Shown piece after piece: positions 56,964 through 64,000 of a stretch of 64,000 bases of DNA (positions are counted from its first letter, which is position 1; every line of letters starts with the position of its first letter). Below the pieces are notes generated by a model. That model worked only from the letters and a program-made list of their open reading frames with translations, did not search any database and had not been told where the DNA came from. The stretch covers positions 35,294-99,293 of the forward strand of contig JACZJV010000033.1 of the NCBI GenBank assembly GCA_014860355.1, read 5' to 3'. Made by a program: the position numbers and the translations under genes. The DNA comes from Burkholderiales bacterium (GTDB taxonomy: Bacteria; Pseudomonadota; Gammaproteobacteria; Burkholderiales; SG8-39).

Positions 56964-58735
56964 ACGGCTACGTCAAGGCATTGTCCATCGCGGAATACCT
57001 GACGCCACTTATTTATCTCGCTCTGCTGATGATGGCGGTGGAACCGGCGTACGCGGCAGTTGCGACCACCAAACACAATCTGTCCGTGAGCGGACCGGGC
57101 ACGGTTAAAGCGACCAGCGAAGCCGAGGTCTGCGTGTTCTGCCACGCGCCTCACAATACGTCGCCTAGCGGACAATTATGGAACAGGCGCATCGGCGCCA
57201 GCTACATACCGTACACCAGTTCCACGCGCAAGAGCGCTGCAGGCCAGCCCAACGGCGCATCACTGCTGTGCCTGAGCTGTCATGACGGCACGATAGCCCT
57301 GGGCGAAGTGCGCAATCGGGCCAGTGCGATTGCGATGTCGGGCGGCGTGACGACCATGCCTGCGGGAAATTCTCTGTTGGGGACCGACCTGTCCGACGAC
57401 CATCCGGTGTCCTTCGTCTTTGACGCGGCCTTGAGGGCTGCGCGCGGCGAGCTGACCGATCCCGCGACCCTGGTCAAACCGAACAAAGTGCGGCTGGACG
57501 CGACCAACCAGCTGCAATGCACTTCATGCCATGATCCGCACGACGACACCAACGCCAAGTTCCTGGTGGTCGCCAACACCGCATCGGCGCTCTGCAATGC
57601 ATGTCACATCAAGAACTATTGGTCCGGCAGCGACCACAGGAACGCGAGCAAGACGTGGAACAATGCCGCTCCCGATCCCTGGCCGCATAGCGCGGGTACT
57701 ACCGTCGCGGCCAATGCGTGCGAGAACTGCCATCGACCGCATACGGCAGGCGGCGGCAAGCGGCTGTTGAACTATGCGGCCGAGGAGGACAATTGCTTCC
57801 CTTGCCACAATGGCAATGTAGCGGCGAAAAACGTCCAGGCGGAATTCAACAAGGTCTCGGTGCATCGCGTTTCCGACTACACCGGCATCCATGACCCGAC
57901 CGAGCCGGATTCGGTGGCAACGTCGCATGTGGAATGCGCCGACTGTCACAATCCGCATGCGGTCAATGCGGTTGCCGGATCCGCGCCTGCGGTAACGACG
58001 CCCCCCGTGCTCCCGGGCTCGCAGACTGCGGTGCGCGGGATCGGCATCACCGGCACCCCTGTCAATCCGGCCACGGCCGAGTACGAGATCTGCTTCCGCT
58101 GCCATGCAGACGGCGCCAATACGCCGCCGGCGAGGACTGCCCGGGTAATCGCGCAGAACAACAAGCGGCTGGAATTCCAGACTTCGAATCCGTCCTACCA
58201 CCCCGTTGCCGGGGTGGGAAAAGGCTCGAATGTGCCGTCGCTGATTGCGCCCTGGTCGACGACCAGCCGGGTGAAGTGCACCGATTGCCACAACAACAAT
58301 GCCGGGCCCTACAGCACCGGCACGGGCACGACGCCCTCCGGCATCGGCGTCAACGGTCCGCATGGTTCCACCTATCCGCTGCTGCTCGAACGCGCCTACG
58401 TGGTCAACGACAATACCTCGGAAAGCGCCGCCAATTACGCGCTGTGCTACAAGTGCCACAGCCGGAGCAATATCCTCTCCGATGCCAGCGGCAGTTTCAG
58501 GGAGCACAATAAGCATATCTCGGGCGAGCGTACACCGTGCAACGTCTGCCACGATCCGCACGGCATCAGCGGGACCCAGGGCACCGTCCTAAGCAATAGC
58601 AGGTTGATCAACTTCGACGCGTCCATCGTAACCAGGGCCGGCACGCAAGCTATTCGCTGGGAGCGCGTGGGCACAAGCGGCGGCCGCTGCTACCTGAGTT
58701 GTCATGGCAGGAGCCACAACCCCTTGAGCTACTAG
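56960..58735 (+). CDS. Dodecahaem c-type cytochrome with N-terminal tetrahaem module
   Basis: Exported cytochrome of 591 residues; hydrophobic leader ending PAYA. Eleven CXXCH sites (CVFCH, CLSCH, CTSCH, CNACH, CENCH, CFPCH, CADCH, CFRCH, CTDCH, CYKCH, CNVCH) and a last CX3CH site, CYLSCH, followed by GRSHNPLSY at the C terminus. The first four haems and surrounding text (KHNLSVSG, PLW-type LWNRR, LLCLSCHDGT, DLSDDHPVSF, LQCTSCHDPHDDT) repeat the OmcE-like module of the neighbouring small cytochromes; eight haems follow. Twelve haems recalls the surface cytochromes OmcB/ExtD of Geobacter conduits. No lipobox is visible. Confidence 0.92.
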   Translation: MNGYVKALSIAEYLTPLIYLALLMMAVEPAYAAVATTKHNLSVSGPGTVKATSEAEVCVFCHAPHNTSPSGQLWNRRIGASYIPYTSSTRKSAAGQPNGASLLCLSCHDGTIALGEVRNRASAIAMSGGVTTMPAGNSLLGTDLSDDHPVSFVFDAALRAARGELTDPATLVKPNKVRLDATNQLQCTSCHDPHDDTNAKFLVVANTASALCNACHIKNYWSGSDHRNASKTWNNAAPDPWPHSAGTTVAANACENCHRPHTAGGGKRLLNYAAEEDNCFPCHNGNVAAKNVQAEFNKVSVHRVSDYTGIHDPTEPDSVATSHVECADCHNPHAVNAVAGSAPAVTTPPVLPGSQTAVRGIGITGTPVNPATAEYEICFRCHADGANTPPARTARVIAQNNKRLEFQTSNPSYHPVAGVGKGSNVPSLIAPWSTTSRVKCTDCHNNNAGPYSTGTGTTPSGIGVNGPHGSTYPLLLERAYVVNDNTSESAANYALCYKCHSRSNILSDASGSFREHNKHISGERTPCNVCHDPHGISGTQGTVLSNSRLINFDASIVTRAGTQAIRWERVGTSGGRCYLSCHGRSHNPLSY

Positions 58736-58825
58736 ACTGCGCCCGGGTGTAAGAAAATGCTGAACGGGAGCGCTGCGGAGGCGGGTACGGCGGGTCGAAG
58801 CAAGATCGAGGGCTGGAGAATCGCG

Positions 58826-59440
58826 ATGAACATCGAACGACCGCCGCTGGCGCGCTGGGCATGCGCATTCCTTCTTGCCGCCGCGTACGCGTTAGCGGCG
58901 CAGGCCCAGGGCCGGCCGTGCCTAGAATGCCATGCCGAACTCGCGCAGAAGAAAGTAGTACACGCAGCGGTTCATATGGGCTGCGCGATCTGCCATGCCG
59001 AGCTCGACGCGAGCAGCATCCCGCACAAGTCAGGGGGCAAGAGCGCAAAGGGGCTCTCGGCCGAGAGCCCCGCCATATGCGCCAATTGCCATGACAAGAC
59101 GCTGTTCGAAGGAAAGTTTATTCACGGTCCGGTAGCGGCAGGCCTGTGCCTGGGCTGCCACGATCCGCACGCTTCGGAGAATATCGGATTGCTGAAGAAG
59201 GAGCCTGCGACTCTATGCCTGGATTGCCATTCAGATATCAGGAGAGGACCTCACGTCATTGCCGGTTTTACCCGCGCCGGGCATCCGCTGGGCAATGAAA
59301 AAAAAGAAGTGCAGGACCCGCTGCGTCCGGGGAAAAAATTTTACTGCGCCGGATGCCACGAGCCCCATCGCTCAGACCTTCCGAAACTGCGCCGCTTCCC
59401 CCTGGGCATGGTTTCCTGCCAGAAATGCCACAACAAGTGA
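58826..59440 (+). CDS. Heptahaem c-type cytochrome (small)
   Basis: Exported protein of 204 residues with a signal peptide ending AAQAQ and seven CXXCH sites (CLECH, CAICH, CANCH, CLGCH, CLDCH, CAGCH, CQKCH), about one haem per 26 residues of mature protein, c3-like. The start ATG 58826 has GGAG nine bases upstream and fits the signal peptide; ATG 58757 would add 23 residues before the leader. Predicted periplasmic electron shuttle. It closes the operon that begins at the tetrahaem gene, 90 bases after the dodecahaem gene. Confidence 0.88.
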   Translation: MNIERPPLARWACAFLLAAAYALAAQAQGRPCLECHAELAQKKVVHAAVHMGCAICHAELDASSIPHKSGGKSAKGLSAESPAICANCHDKTLFEGKFIHGPVAAGLCLGCHDPHASENIGLLKKEPATLCLDCHSDIRRGPHVIAGFTRAGHPLGNEKKEVQDPLRPGKKFYCAGCHEPHRSDLPKLRRFPLGMVSCQKCHNK

Positions 59441-59623
59441 TGCACAAGCACTAGCCGGCGCGAATCAACTGAGGAATGTTGCGCCGGGGGAGCAGACGCT
59501 GTATCCAGCGTAGGCGCGGTCGCCACCTGCGGATGGTAGGACTGTAGGACTGGCAGGCATATTCCCGGGCGCGCATGGCCGCGACACCCCTACGCGCTGT
59601 GCATCCCAGTGCAACTGCCATGC

Positions 59624-59638
59624 TGGCACGGGAATTGC
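59624..59638 (+). promoter_or_regulatory. Sigma-54 promoter of the ccmC-like/ccmD pair
   Basis: TGGCACG-N4-TTGC, a full -24/-12 match, 71 bases before the start codon. The rest of the 269-base gap holds nothing I recognise. Confidence 0.85.
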
Positions 59639-59709
59639 TCCAATTTGCCTCAAAGCTGAAATCTTCGAGCCAGACCCATATTCCATTCCGACAAATTCTC
59701 GTTTAAGCG

Positions 59710-60450
59710 ATGACCAAGGATCTAGATAGCAGGAATTGGTACCGGTATGGTTCACCTCGCGGATTCTATCCACTCGCGGGCAGGCTGATTCCATGGTTCG
59801 CCATCGCCGCGGCGATAGCATGTGCAGCGGGGCTGTATCTGGGATTGTTTGTCGTACCGGTGGACGCGAACAAGGCGGAGGTCGCCCGCATCATGTTCGT
59901 CTGCATCCCGGCGTCTTGGGTGGAGGTGATAATTTTTCTTGCCATGGCAGCCTCGGCCGGTATCGGACTGCGATTCAATTCGCCGCTTGCCCAAATGGCG
60001 GCACAGGCGCTGGCCCCGACCGGGCTTCTGTTTTCGTTTCTCGATATCTGGACTGACAGCCTTTGGATCAAGCCGGTCTGGGGATTCTGGTGGGTGTGGG
60101 ATCTGCGCACGGCTGCGGATTTGACCTTGATCCTTTTATTTATAGGATTCATAGGGATGCATATTATTATCGAAGATCTGCATCGAGCCAACAAGGCGGG
60201 GTTCTTGGTGCTGCTTGCAGGCGTACTCGCAGTTCCGGCCTACGCTTTGTCTGCGCATACCTGGCCCGTACGGTACCAGCCCAGCTTGTTGGACGCTGCC
60301 GGCGCAGGCGAACTGGCGAGCCTGCTGGCTGTAAGCCTCGGTTTTCTGATGTACTCCGGGGCAGTGGTCCTGCTGCGCCTGCGCTGCGTAATCCTGGAAG
60401 GAGAGCGCCAGGGCGACTTGGTGGCCAAGCTCTGCGGTCGCGCGCCGTGA
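59710..60450 (+). CDS. CcmC-like haem-handling membrane protein (divergent)
   Basis: Inner-membrane protein of 246 residues with six predicted helices and the CcmC WWD motif GFWWVWDLR (W127-D131). CcmC hands haem to CcmE in cytochrome c maturation. Aligned by eye to E. coli CcmC, the conserved YLHVPAA reads FVCIPAS, putting Cys65 where the haem-ligand His60 is. The TLHQ His184 position reads RYQ (Tyr189), with a His at 183 instead. It is therefore a divergent paralogue rather than a standard CcmC, or its ligands have changed. It has a perfect sigma-54 promoter and overlaps ccmD by four bases (GTGA). The other ccm genes are not in the window. Confidence 0.85.
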   Translation: MTKDLDSRNWYRYGSPRGFYPLAGRLIPWFAIAAAIACAAGLYLGLFVVPVDANKAEVARIMFVCIPASWVEVIIFLAMAASAGIGLRFNSPLAQMAAQALAPTGLLFSFLDIWTDSLWIKPVWGFWWVWDLRTAADLTLILLFIGFIGMHIIIEDLHRANKAGFLVLLAGVLAVPAYALSAHTWPVRYQPSLLDAAGAGELASLLAVSLGFLMYSGAVVLLRLRCVILEGERQGDLVAKLCGRAP

Positions 60451-60623
60451 CCTGGGACCGGTGGATGGAGTTCCTGCAGATGGGAAATTTCGCCGTATAC
60501 GTGTGGGGCGCCTACCTGGCTGCGCCAGCACTGATGCTGGTCGAAATCGTGCTGTTGCTGCTCAGAAAACGCCAGATACTAGGACATCTGGGTTGGCGCA
60601 GTGATGAGCTGAAACACGATTGA
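60447..60623 (+). CDS. CcmD-like small membrane protein
   Basis: 58-residue protein starting with GTG, with one membrane helix (AYLAAPALMLVEIVLLLLRK). The motif MGNFAVYVWGAYLAAP matches the CcmD signature (GxYxxYVWxAY). CcmD helps release holo-CcmE from CcmABC. The start lies inside the ccmC-like stop (GTGA), so translation is coupled. It is too short to be strong alone; position next to the CcmC-like gene makes the identity convincing. Confidence 0.8.
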   Translation: MTWDRWMEFLQMGNFAVYVWGAYLAAPALMLVEIVLLLLRKRQILGHLGWRSDELKHD

Positions 60624-61131
60624 CGCGCTTCGACAATGAAAGTGCCTTTGCTTCGATCTGCCTGCGGCCCGGCGCAAGTGCGGGACCGGCTTGTTGGCCT
60701 AGTGACAAAAGTGGCGCGTAAGCGTCAAGTCTGAGGTCGGCTAGCCGATCACCTGCCGCGGCTTGCCGGGACCGAATATGCTTGCCATCGAGTGGTGGCG
60801 AGTCGCACAGAACTCTTTCCTCTACCTGCGGACGCCGCGAGCTCCCGTATCGCTCACCTGACTTGGCTCCGCCTAGGCCTGCCCGTCCCAGCTTATCTTG
60901 ACTGGGTGTAACCCCCATGCTTAAATCAAAACGGTCGAAGCTATTCGACGTTCTTCTGTCGCTCCTTGTTCTTGGGTCAACTTATCGTTCTCGTCCCGTA
61001 AATCGCGATCTGCGGCGCCCAAGACTGCAGGGCGACATGGCGATGCGGTGACAAATTGAATACCGCGCGTTGGATAATTCCGGCACTCACGCCGACCGCC
61101 GCGGTCCGGTCCGCTTAAGACCACCCCAACT
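60624..61131. other. Intergenic region before the two-component genes (508 bases)
   Basis: I see no convincing gene. Short frames on the minus strand are not supported by any recognised motif; one ends with a charged LRDENDKLTQEQ stretch that could be a relic of a mobile element, but this is weak. No sigma-54 element found here. Confidence 0.5.
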
Positions 61132-62658
61132 ATGCAGCTAGTCGCTGGTGCGGTGCAACATAGGAACGCGTATGATTATTTTTCAGCGGGGTCTGACCCT
61201 GCCACTGATCCGGTGAAGTTCGCGCTGCGAACGAAGGGCATCATTGCCTTCGCGGCGCTGGTAGCTTACGTGGCAACGGTCGGATTCTTGCTCTCACAGG
61301 AGAGTGCGAAACTATTGCGCTACGCGGAGGAACTGGAGCGAACCTATGCAGAGGAAAGCGCGCTGGCCAAAGCCAGTTACGCCGTGTCGCATTCGATGCT
61401 CAAGTTGCAGGAAAAGTACTTTTCCCCGGACCTGGCGCCGGCCTTCGAGGAGCAGATCGCGCTCGATGTGGAGTTGATCCAGGCGGGCTTGCTCGCCTTG
61501 CTGGAGTTCTACCCGCGTCTTGCTGCGGATATCGAGCGTCTGAAGCGGGACGTTGACAGGCTGCGCGCCGAGCAAACCCGCGGGAGCATGATGTGGCTGC
61601 AGGACCACGAGCGGACTTTGAGCGAATACCTGGATCTGATGACGCGGCAATCGCGCGCGCGCCGGGACATGCTGTGGGACCGCTATCGCGAAGTGTATGA
61701 CACGATGTCCGTGATCTCGGTGCTCATGGGTCTGCTAGGCGCGGTATTTTTCGGCGCCGTAATGACATTGTTCCTGACGCGGCTGGCGTGGGATATCAGG
61801 AGGCTCGCCGCGCGTGCCCTGGACATAGTCTCTGGCTACCGCGGACAGCAGATGGAGGTTACACGTCAAGACGAAGTGGGCGATCTGATGCATGCGGTCA
61901 ATCGCATGCAATCCGAATTGCGCCACCGGGAACAGCAGCTGCAGATCTCGCGCGAACAGCGCTTTCACAAGGAAAAGATGGCGGCAGTAGGCTCAGTCGC
62001 CGCCGCGGTCGCGCACGAGATCAACAATCCGATTGCGGCGATTGCCGGAATCGCACGCTCCCTGCAAAATGGCAATCAACAGGCTTCCGGTGGCGAGACA
62101 GGCGCCGATCCGCACGAACTCATACTGGAGCAGACCAGGCGTATCACTGCAATTTCGCGCCAGATTGCGGAGCTCACCGCGCCTCATTCACCGGAGCGGG
62201 AGCTGCTCGATCTAAACGCGCTGGTGAGCAATACCTGCCGCTTCATTCGCTACGACCATCGCTTTCGCCGCATAGACCTGAAAATAGAGCTCGATTCACA
62301 GATACCGGCCGTCAACGCCGTCGCCGATCATCTGACTCAGGTGTTGATGAATCTGCTGATCAACGCGGCCGATGCGCTGGAGGACTCGTCGTCAAGGGGG
62401 GATCCGACGATACGTGTGGCGACGCAGCATGCGCAGACTGAGGTTGTGATAACAGTGACCGACAACGGCTGCGGGATGGACGAGGCCGTGCTCGCGCGGG
62501 CATTCGATGAATCATTTACAACCAAGTCTGCCGATAAAGGTCGCGGCCTCGGTCTGTTCCTGTGCAAGTCCATGATCGAAGATGGCGGCGGTAGAATCGA
62601 GCTGGAATCGACGCCGGGCGTCGGCACGACGGCGCGAATTTGTCTTGCGGCAGCGTAG
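61132..62658 (+). CDS. Membrane-bound sensor histidine kinase (NtrB/PrsK-like, HAMP-containing)
   Basis: Sensor kinase of 508 residues. TM1 about 36-55 and TM2 about 193-216 frame a ~135-residue periplasmic domain that is largely helical with many charges and no recognised ligand motif. A HAMP segment (about 217-270) follows. The dimerisation/phosphoacceptor H-box is AVAHEINNPIAAIAG (H295), with N-box NLLINAADAL, G1 DNGCGMD and G2 GRGLGLFL. It lies 21 bases upstream of its cognate sigma-54 response regulator. ATG 61132 has a poor ribosome-binding site; a later start is possible. It may sense the redox or metal status that controls the conduit genes. Confidence 0.9.
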   Translation: MQLVAGAVQHRNAYDYFSAGSDPATDPVKFALRTKGIIAFAALVAYVATVGFLLSQESAKLLRYAEELERTYAEESALAKASYAVSHSMLKLQEKYFSPDLAPAFEEQIALDVELIQAGLLALLEFYPRLAADIERLKRDVDRLRAEQTRGSMMWLQDHERTLSEYLDLMTRQSRARRDMLWDRYREVYDTMSVISVLMGLLGAVFFGAVMTLFLTRLAWDIRRLAARALDIVSGYRGQQMEVTRQDEVGDLMHAVNRMQSELRHREQQLQISREQRFHKEKMAAVGSVAAAVAHEINNPIAAIAGIARSLQNGNQQASGGETGADPHELILEQTRRITAISRQIAELTAPHSPERELLDLNALVSNTCRFIRYDHRFRRIDLKIELDSQIPAVNAVADHLTQVLMNLLINAADALEDSSSRGDPTIRVATQHAQTEVVITVTDNGCGMDEAVLARAFDESFTTKSADKGRGLGLFLCKSMIEDGGGRIELESTPGVGTTARICLAAA

Positions 62659-62679
62659 CTTAGCGGATACCGAACGAAC

Positions 62680-63915
62680 ATGACTTCCTTGCACGTATTG
62701 GTGATCGACGACGAACCGGCGCTGCGCCAGATTCTTGCCGCGGCGGTGAGTAAGGCCGGGTATTCGGTGGAGCAGGCCGCCAGCGCAGCCGAAGCTACAG
62801 CCAAGCTTGGTAGGGGCGACGTCGATGTGGCGCTGTGCGACATCCAGATGCCCGATGGCAACGGTATCGATCTGGTACGAAACAGCCGAGCCGCCGGGAT
62901 CGAAACGACGTTTATCATGGTAACGGGATTTGCGTCTCTGGAAACCGCGGTGGACGCGCTGCGAGCCGGGGCCGCCGACTACATCACCAAGCCGGTGCGC
63001 TACGAAGAGGTGATGCATCGGCTGTCGCAATTCGACGCATTGCGCGGCCTGCGCGAAGAAAACAAGGCCTTGCGCAAGGCGATAGACGATAGTGCGCCGA
63101 AGTTGTATCGCTTCACCTCTTCCTGCATGCTTGACGTGGAGCGGCTGGTGAGCAAGGTCGCGCCCACCGACAGCACGGTACTGATCACCGGCGAAAGCGG
63201 CACGGGCAAGGGCGTGGCCGCGCGCCAGATACACGATCAGAGCAGACGGCCCTCGCGACCGTTTCTACAGGTCAACTGCGGCGCGGTGCCGGAACATCTG
63301 CTGGAGAGCGAATTCTTCGGCCACACCAAAGGCGCGTTCACCGGAGCCGATCATGCGCGCAAGGGTCTTTTCCTGCTGGCCGATGGAGGCACCTTGTTCC
63401 TCGACGAGATAAGCGAACTACCCCTGCATATGCAGACAAAGCTACTGCACATGGTCGAAGACAAGGAAGTGAGGCCGCTGGGAAGCGAACAGGTACGCCG
63501 GGTGGACACGCGCATCATCGCGGCGACCAATGCCAACATTCTGAACCATGTGCAGGAAGGCAAATTCAGGAAAGACCTGTATTTCCGGCTGAGCATGTTC
63601 CAGATTCAGATGCCGCCCTTGCGCGAGCGGCGGGCGGATATTCCCGAGCTGATGCGGTTCATGCTGCGCAATCTTCGAGCGAGCGCCAGCGGATCGCGCG
63701 CGATGGAGATCGATCCTTTGGCCGAGGAAATTCTCCTTGGGTACAATTGGCCGGGAAACGTACGGGAACTGGAAAACGCGATCAACCGTGCGTGCATCCT
63801 GGCAGACGACAACCGTATTTCGGTTGGCGATCTTCCTGAGGCGATAGTCCAGGCGAGCTCGCCGCAGGATTTCGAGTTCCAACTTGCGCATCTGGGCACG
63901 CAGATTCTCCTCTGA
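62680..63915 (+). CDS. NtrC-family sigma-54-dependent response regulator, stops before the DNA-binding domain
   Basis: Response regulator of 411 residues. Receiver domain (1-120) with acidic pair DDE (10-12), phosphoacceptor D54 in LCDIQMPDG and YITKPV. AAA+ domain (about 145-375) with Walker A GESGTGKG, the sigma-54 contact loop GAFTGA (218-223), Walker [10 protein letters not shown] and arginine-finger region. The frame ends at TGA 63913-63915, about 60 residues short of normal NtrC proteins. In the same frame right after the stop, a Fis-like helix-turn-helix is recognisable (63937-64000). Either the TGA is a premature stop or sequence error, or the activator acts without its own DNA-binding domain. 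Confidence 0.9.
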   Translation: MTSLHVLVIDDEPALRQILAAAVSKAGYSVEQAASAAEATAKLGRGDVDVALCDIQMPDGNGIDLVRNSRAAGIETTFIMVTGFASLETAVDALRAGAADYITKPVRYEEVMHRLSQFDALRGLREENKALRKAIDDSAPKLYRFTSSCMLDVERLVSKVAPTDSTVLITGESGTGKGVAARQIHDQSRRPSRPFLQVNCGAVPEHLLESEFFGHTKGAFTGADHARKGLFLLADGGTLFLDEISELPLHMQTKLLHMVEDKEVRPLGSEQVRRVDTRIIAATNANILNHVQEGKFRKDLYFRLSMFQIQMPPLRERRADIPELMRFMLRNLRASASGSRAMEIDPLAEEILLGYNWPGNVRELENAINRACILADDNRISVGDLPEAIVQASSPQDFEFQLAHLGTQILL

Positions 63916-64000
63916 ACCTGTAGCTCCTCCTGCAGATACCTGCGGCGCGCGGTCGACGATGCCGGAGGAGATCGCAGGTTGGCCGCACAGAGGCTGGGGA
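63916..64000 (+). pseudogene. In-frame Fis-type helix-turn-helix fragment after the regulator stop (runs off window)
   Basis: Reading on in the regulator's frame past TGA, bases 63937-63999 give YLRRAVDDAGGDRRLAAQRLG, the start of the NtrC C-terminal helix-turn-helix (A-x2-AGG-x4-AAxxLG pattern). No start codon at a suitable distance is seen. It is most simply the separated C-terminal domain of the same gene; the window ends inside it. Confidence 0.6.

Noticed and set aside
47150..59709. A cyclic-dinucleotide (GEMM) riboswitch, as found before cytochrome genes in Geobacter
   Set aside because: I looked for the conserved GEMM core in the leaders at 48.0-48.6, 51.3-51.6, 52.3-52.6 and 59.4-59.7 kb and did not find it.
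60624..61131. Degenerate transposase or group II intron fragment
   Set aside because: No catalytic motif, terminal repeats or conserved intron end could be seen; only a charged coiled-coil-like stretch.

Overview
The window reads as a GC-rich chromosome segment of a betaproteobacterium. The grounds are the complete aerobic hybrid benzoyl-CoA (box) pathway with its BoxR-type regulator, the ubiUVT set, the yciB-bolA-parvulin trio and overall protein style. A Rhodocyclales or Burkholderiales affiliation is likely, but the genus cannot be read from this sequence.

Layout. 1-2.5 kb: end of a histidine-utilisation operon (hutU, hutI). 2.5-3.8 kb: a Ser/Thr kinase fused to a cyclic-nucleotide-binding domain, opposite strand. 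4.1-12.5 kb: a beta-oxidation island (enoyl-CoA hydratase, two acyl-CoA dehydrogenases, TetR regulator, a FadN-type dehydrogenase/hydratase, thiolase) ended by a terminator, then an AI-2E-type permease. 13.9-22.9 kb: a tandem duplication of a Tat-exported multicopper oxidase gene followed by a SCO/cytochrome c fusion with a His-rich tail. Each copy has its own sigma-54 promoter. 22.9-32.9 kb: housekeeping genes, including O2-independent ubiquinone synthesis (ubiT, ubiV, ubiU) behind an FNR-type site. 32.9-47.1 kb: box cluster (boxABC, boxR, benzoate-CoA ligase, DUF4863 protein, two binding proteins, LivHMGF-type transporter), carrying two copies of an unusual multi-hairpin repeat.

47.2-64 kb is the most unusual part. 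It holds six multihaem c-type cytochromes with 45 haem motifs (7, 5, 10, 4, 12 and 7), a predicted 721-residue outer-membrane beta-barrel, two NHL-propeller lipoproteins, a redoxin-TPR protein, a divergent CcmC/CcmD pair, and a histidine kinase with an NtrC-type sigma-54 activator. The tetrahaem protein (226 aa) has the size and motif order of the Geobacter filament cytochrome OmcE, and the same module recurs in the pentahaem protein and at the N terminus of the dodecahaem protein. I infer an extracellular electron conduit (periplasmic cytochromes, barrel, surface or filament cytochromes).

Five -24/-12 elements precede the two oxidase units, two cytochrome transcription units and ccmCD. This suggests that the activator at the right end controls the whole set as one regulon. 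Its reading frame stops at a TGA just before an in-frame Fis-like helix-turn-helix, so the activator is either truncated or interrupted here. The physiological substrate (Fe(II), Mn(II), Cu(I), electrode-like partners or another microbe) cannot be decided from sequence.
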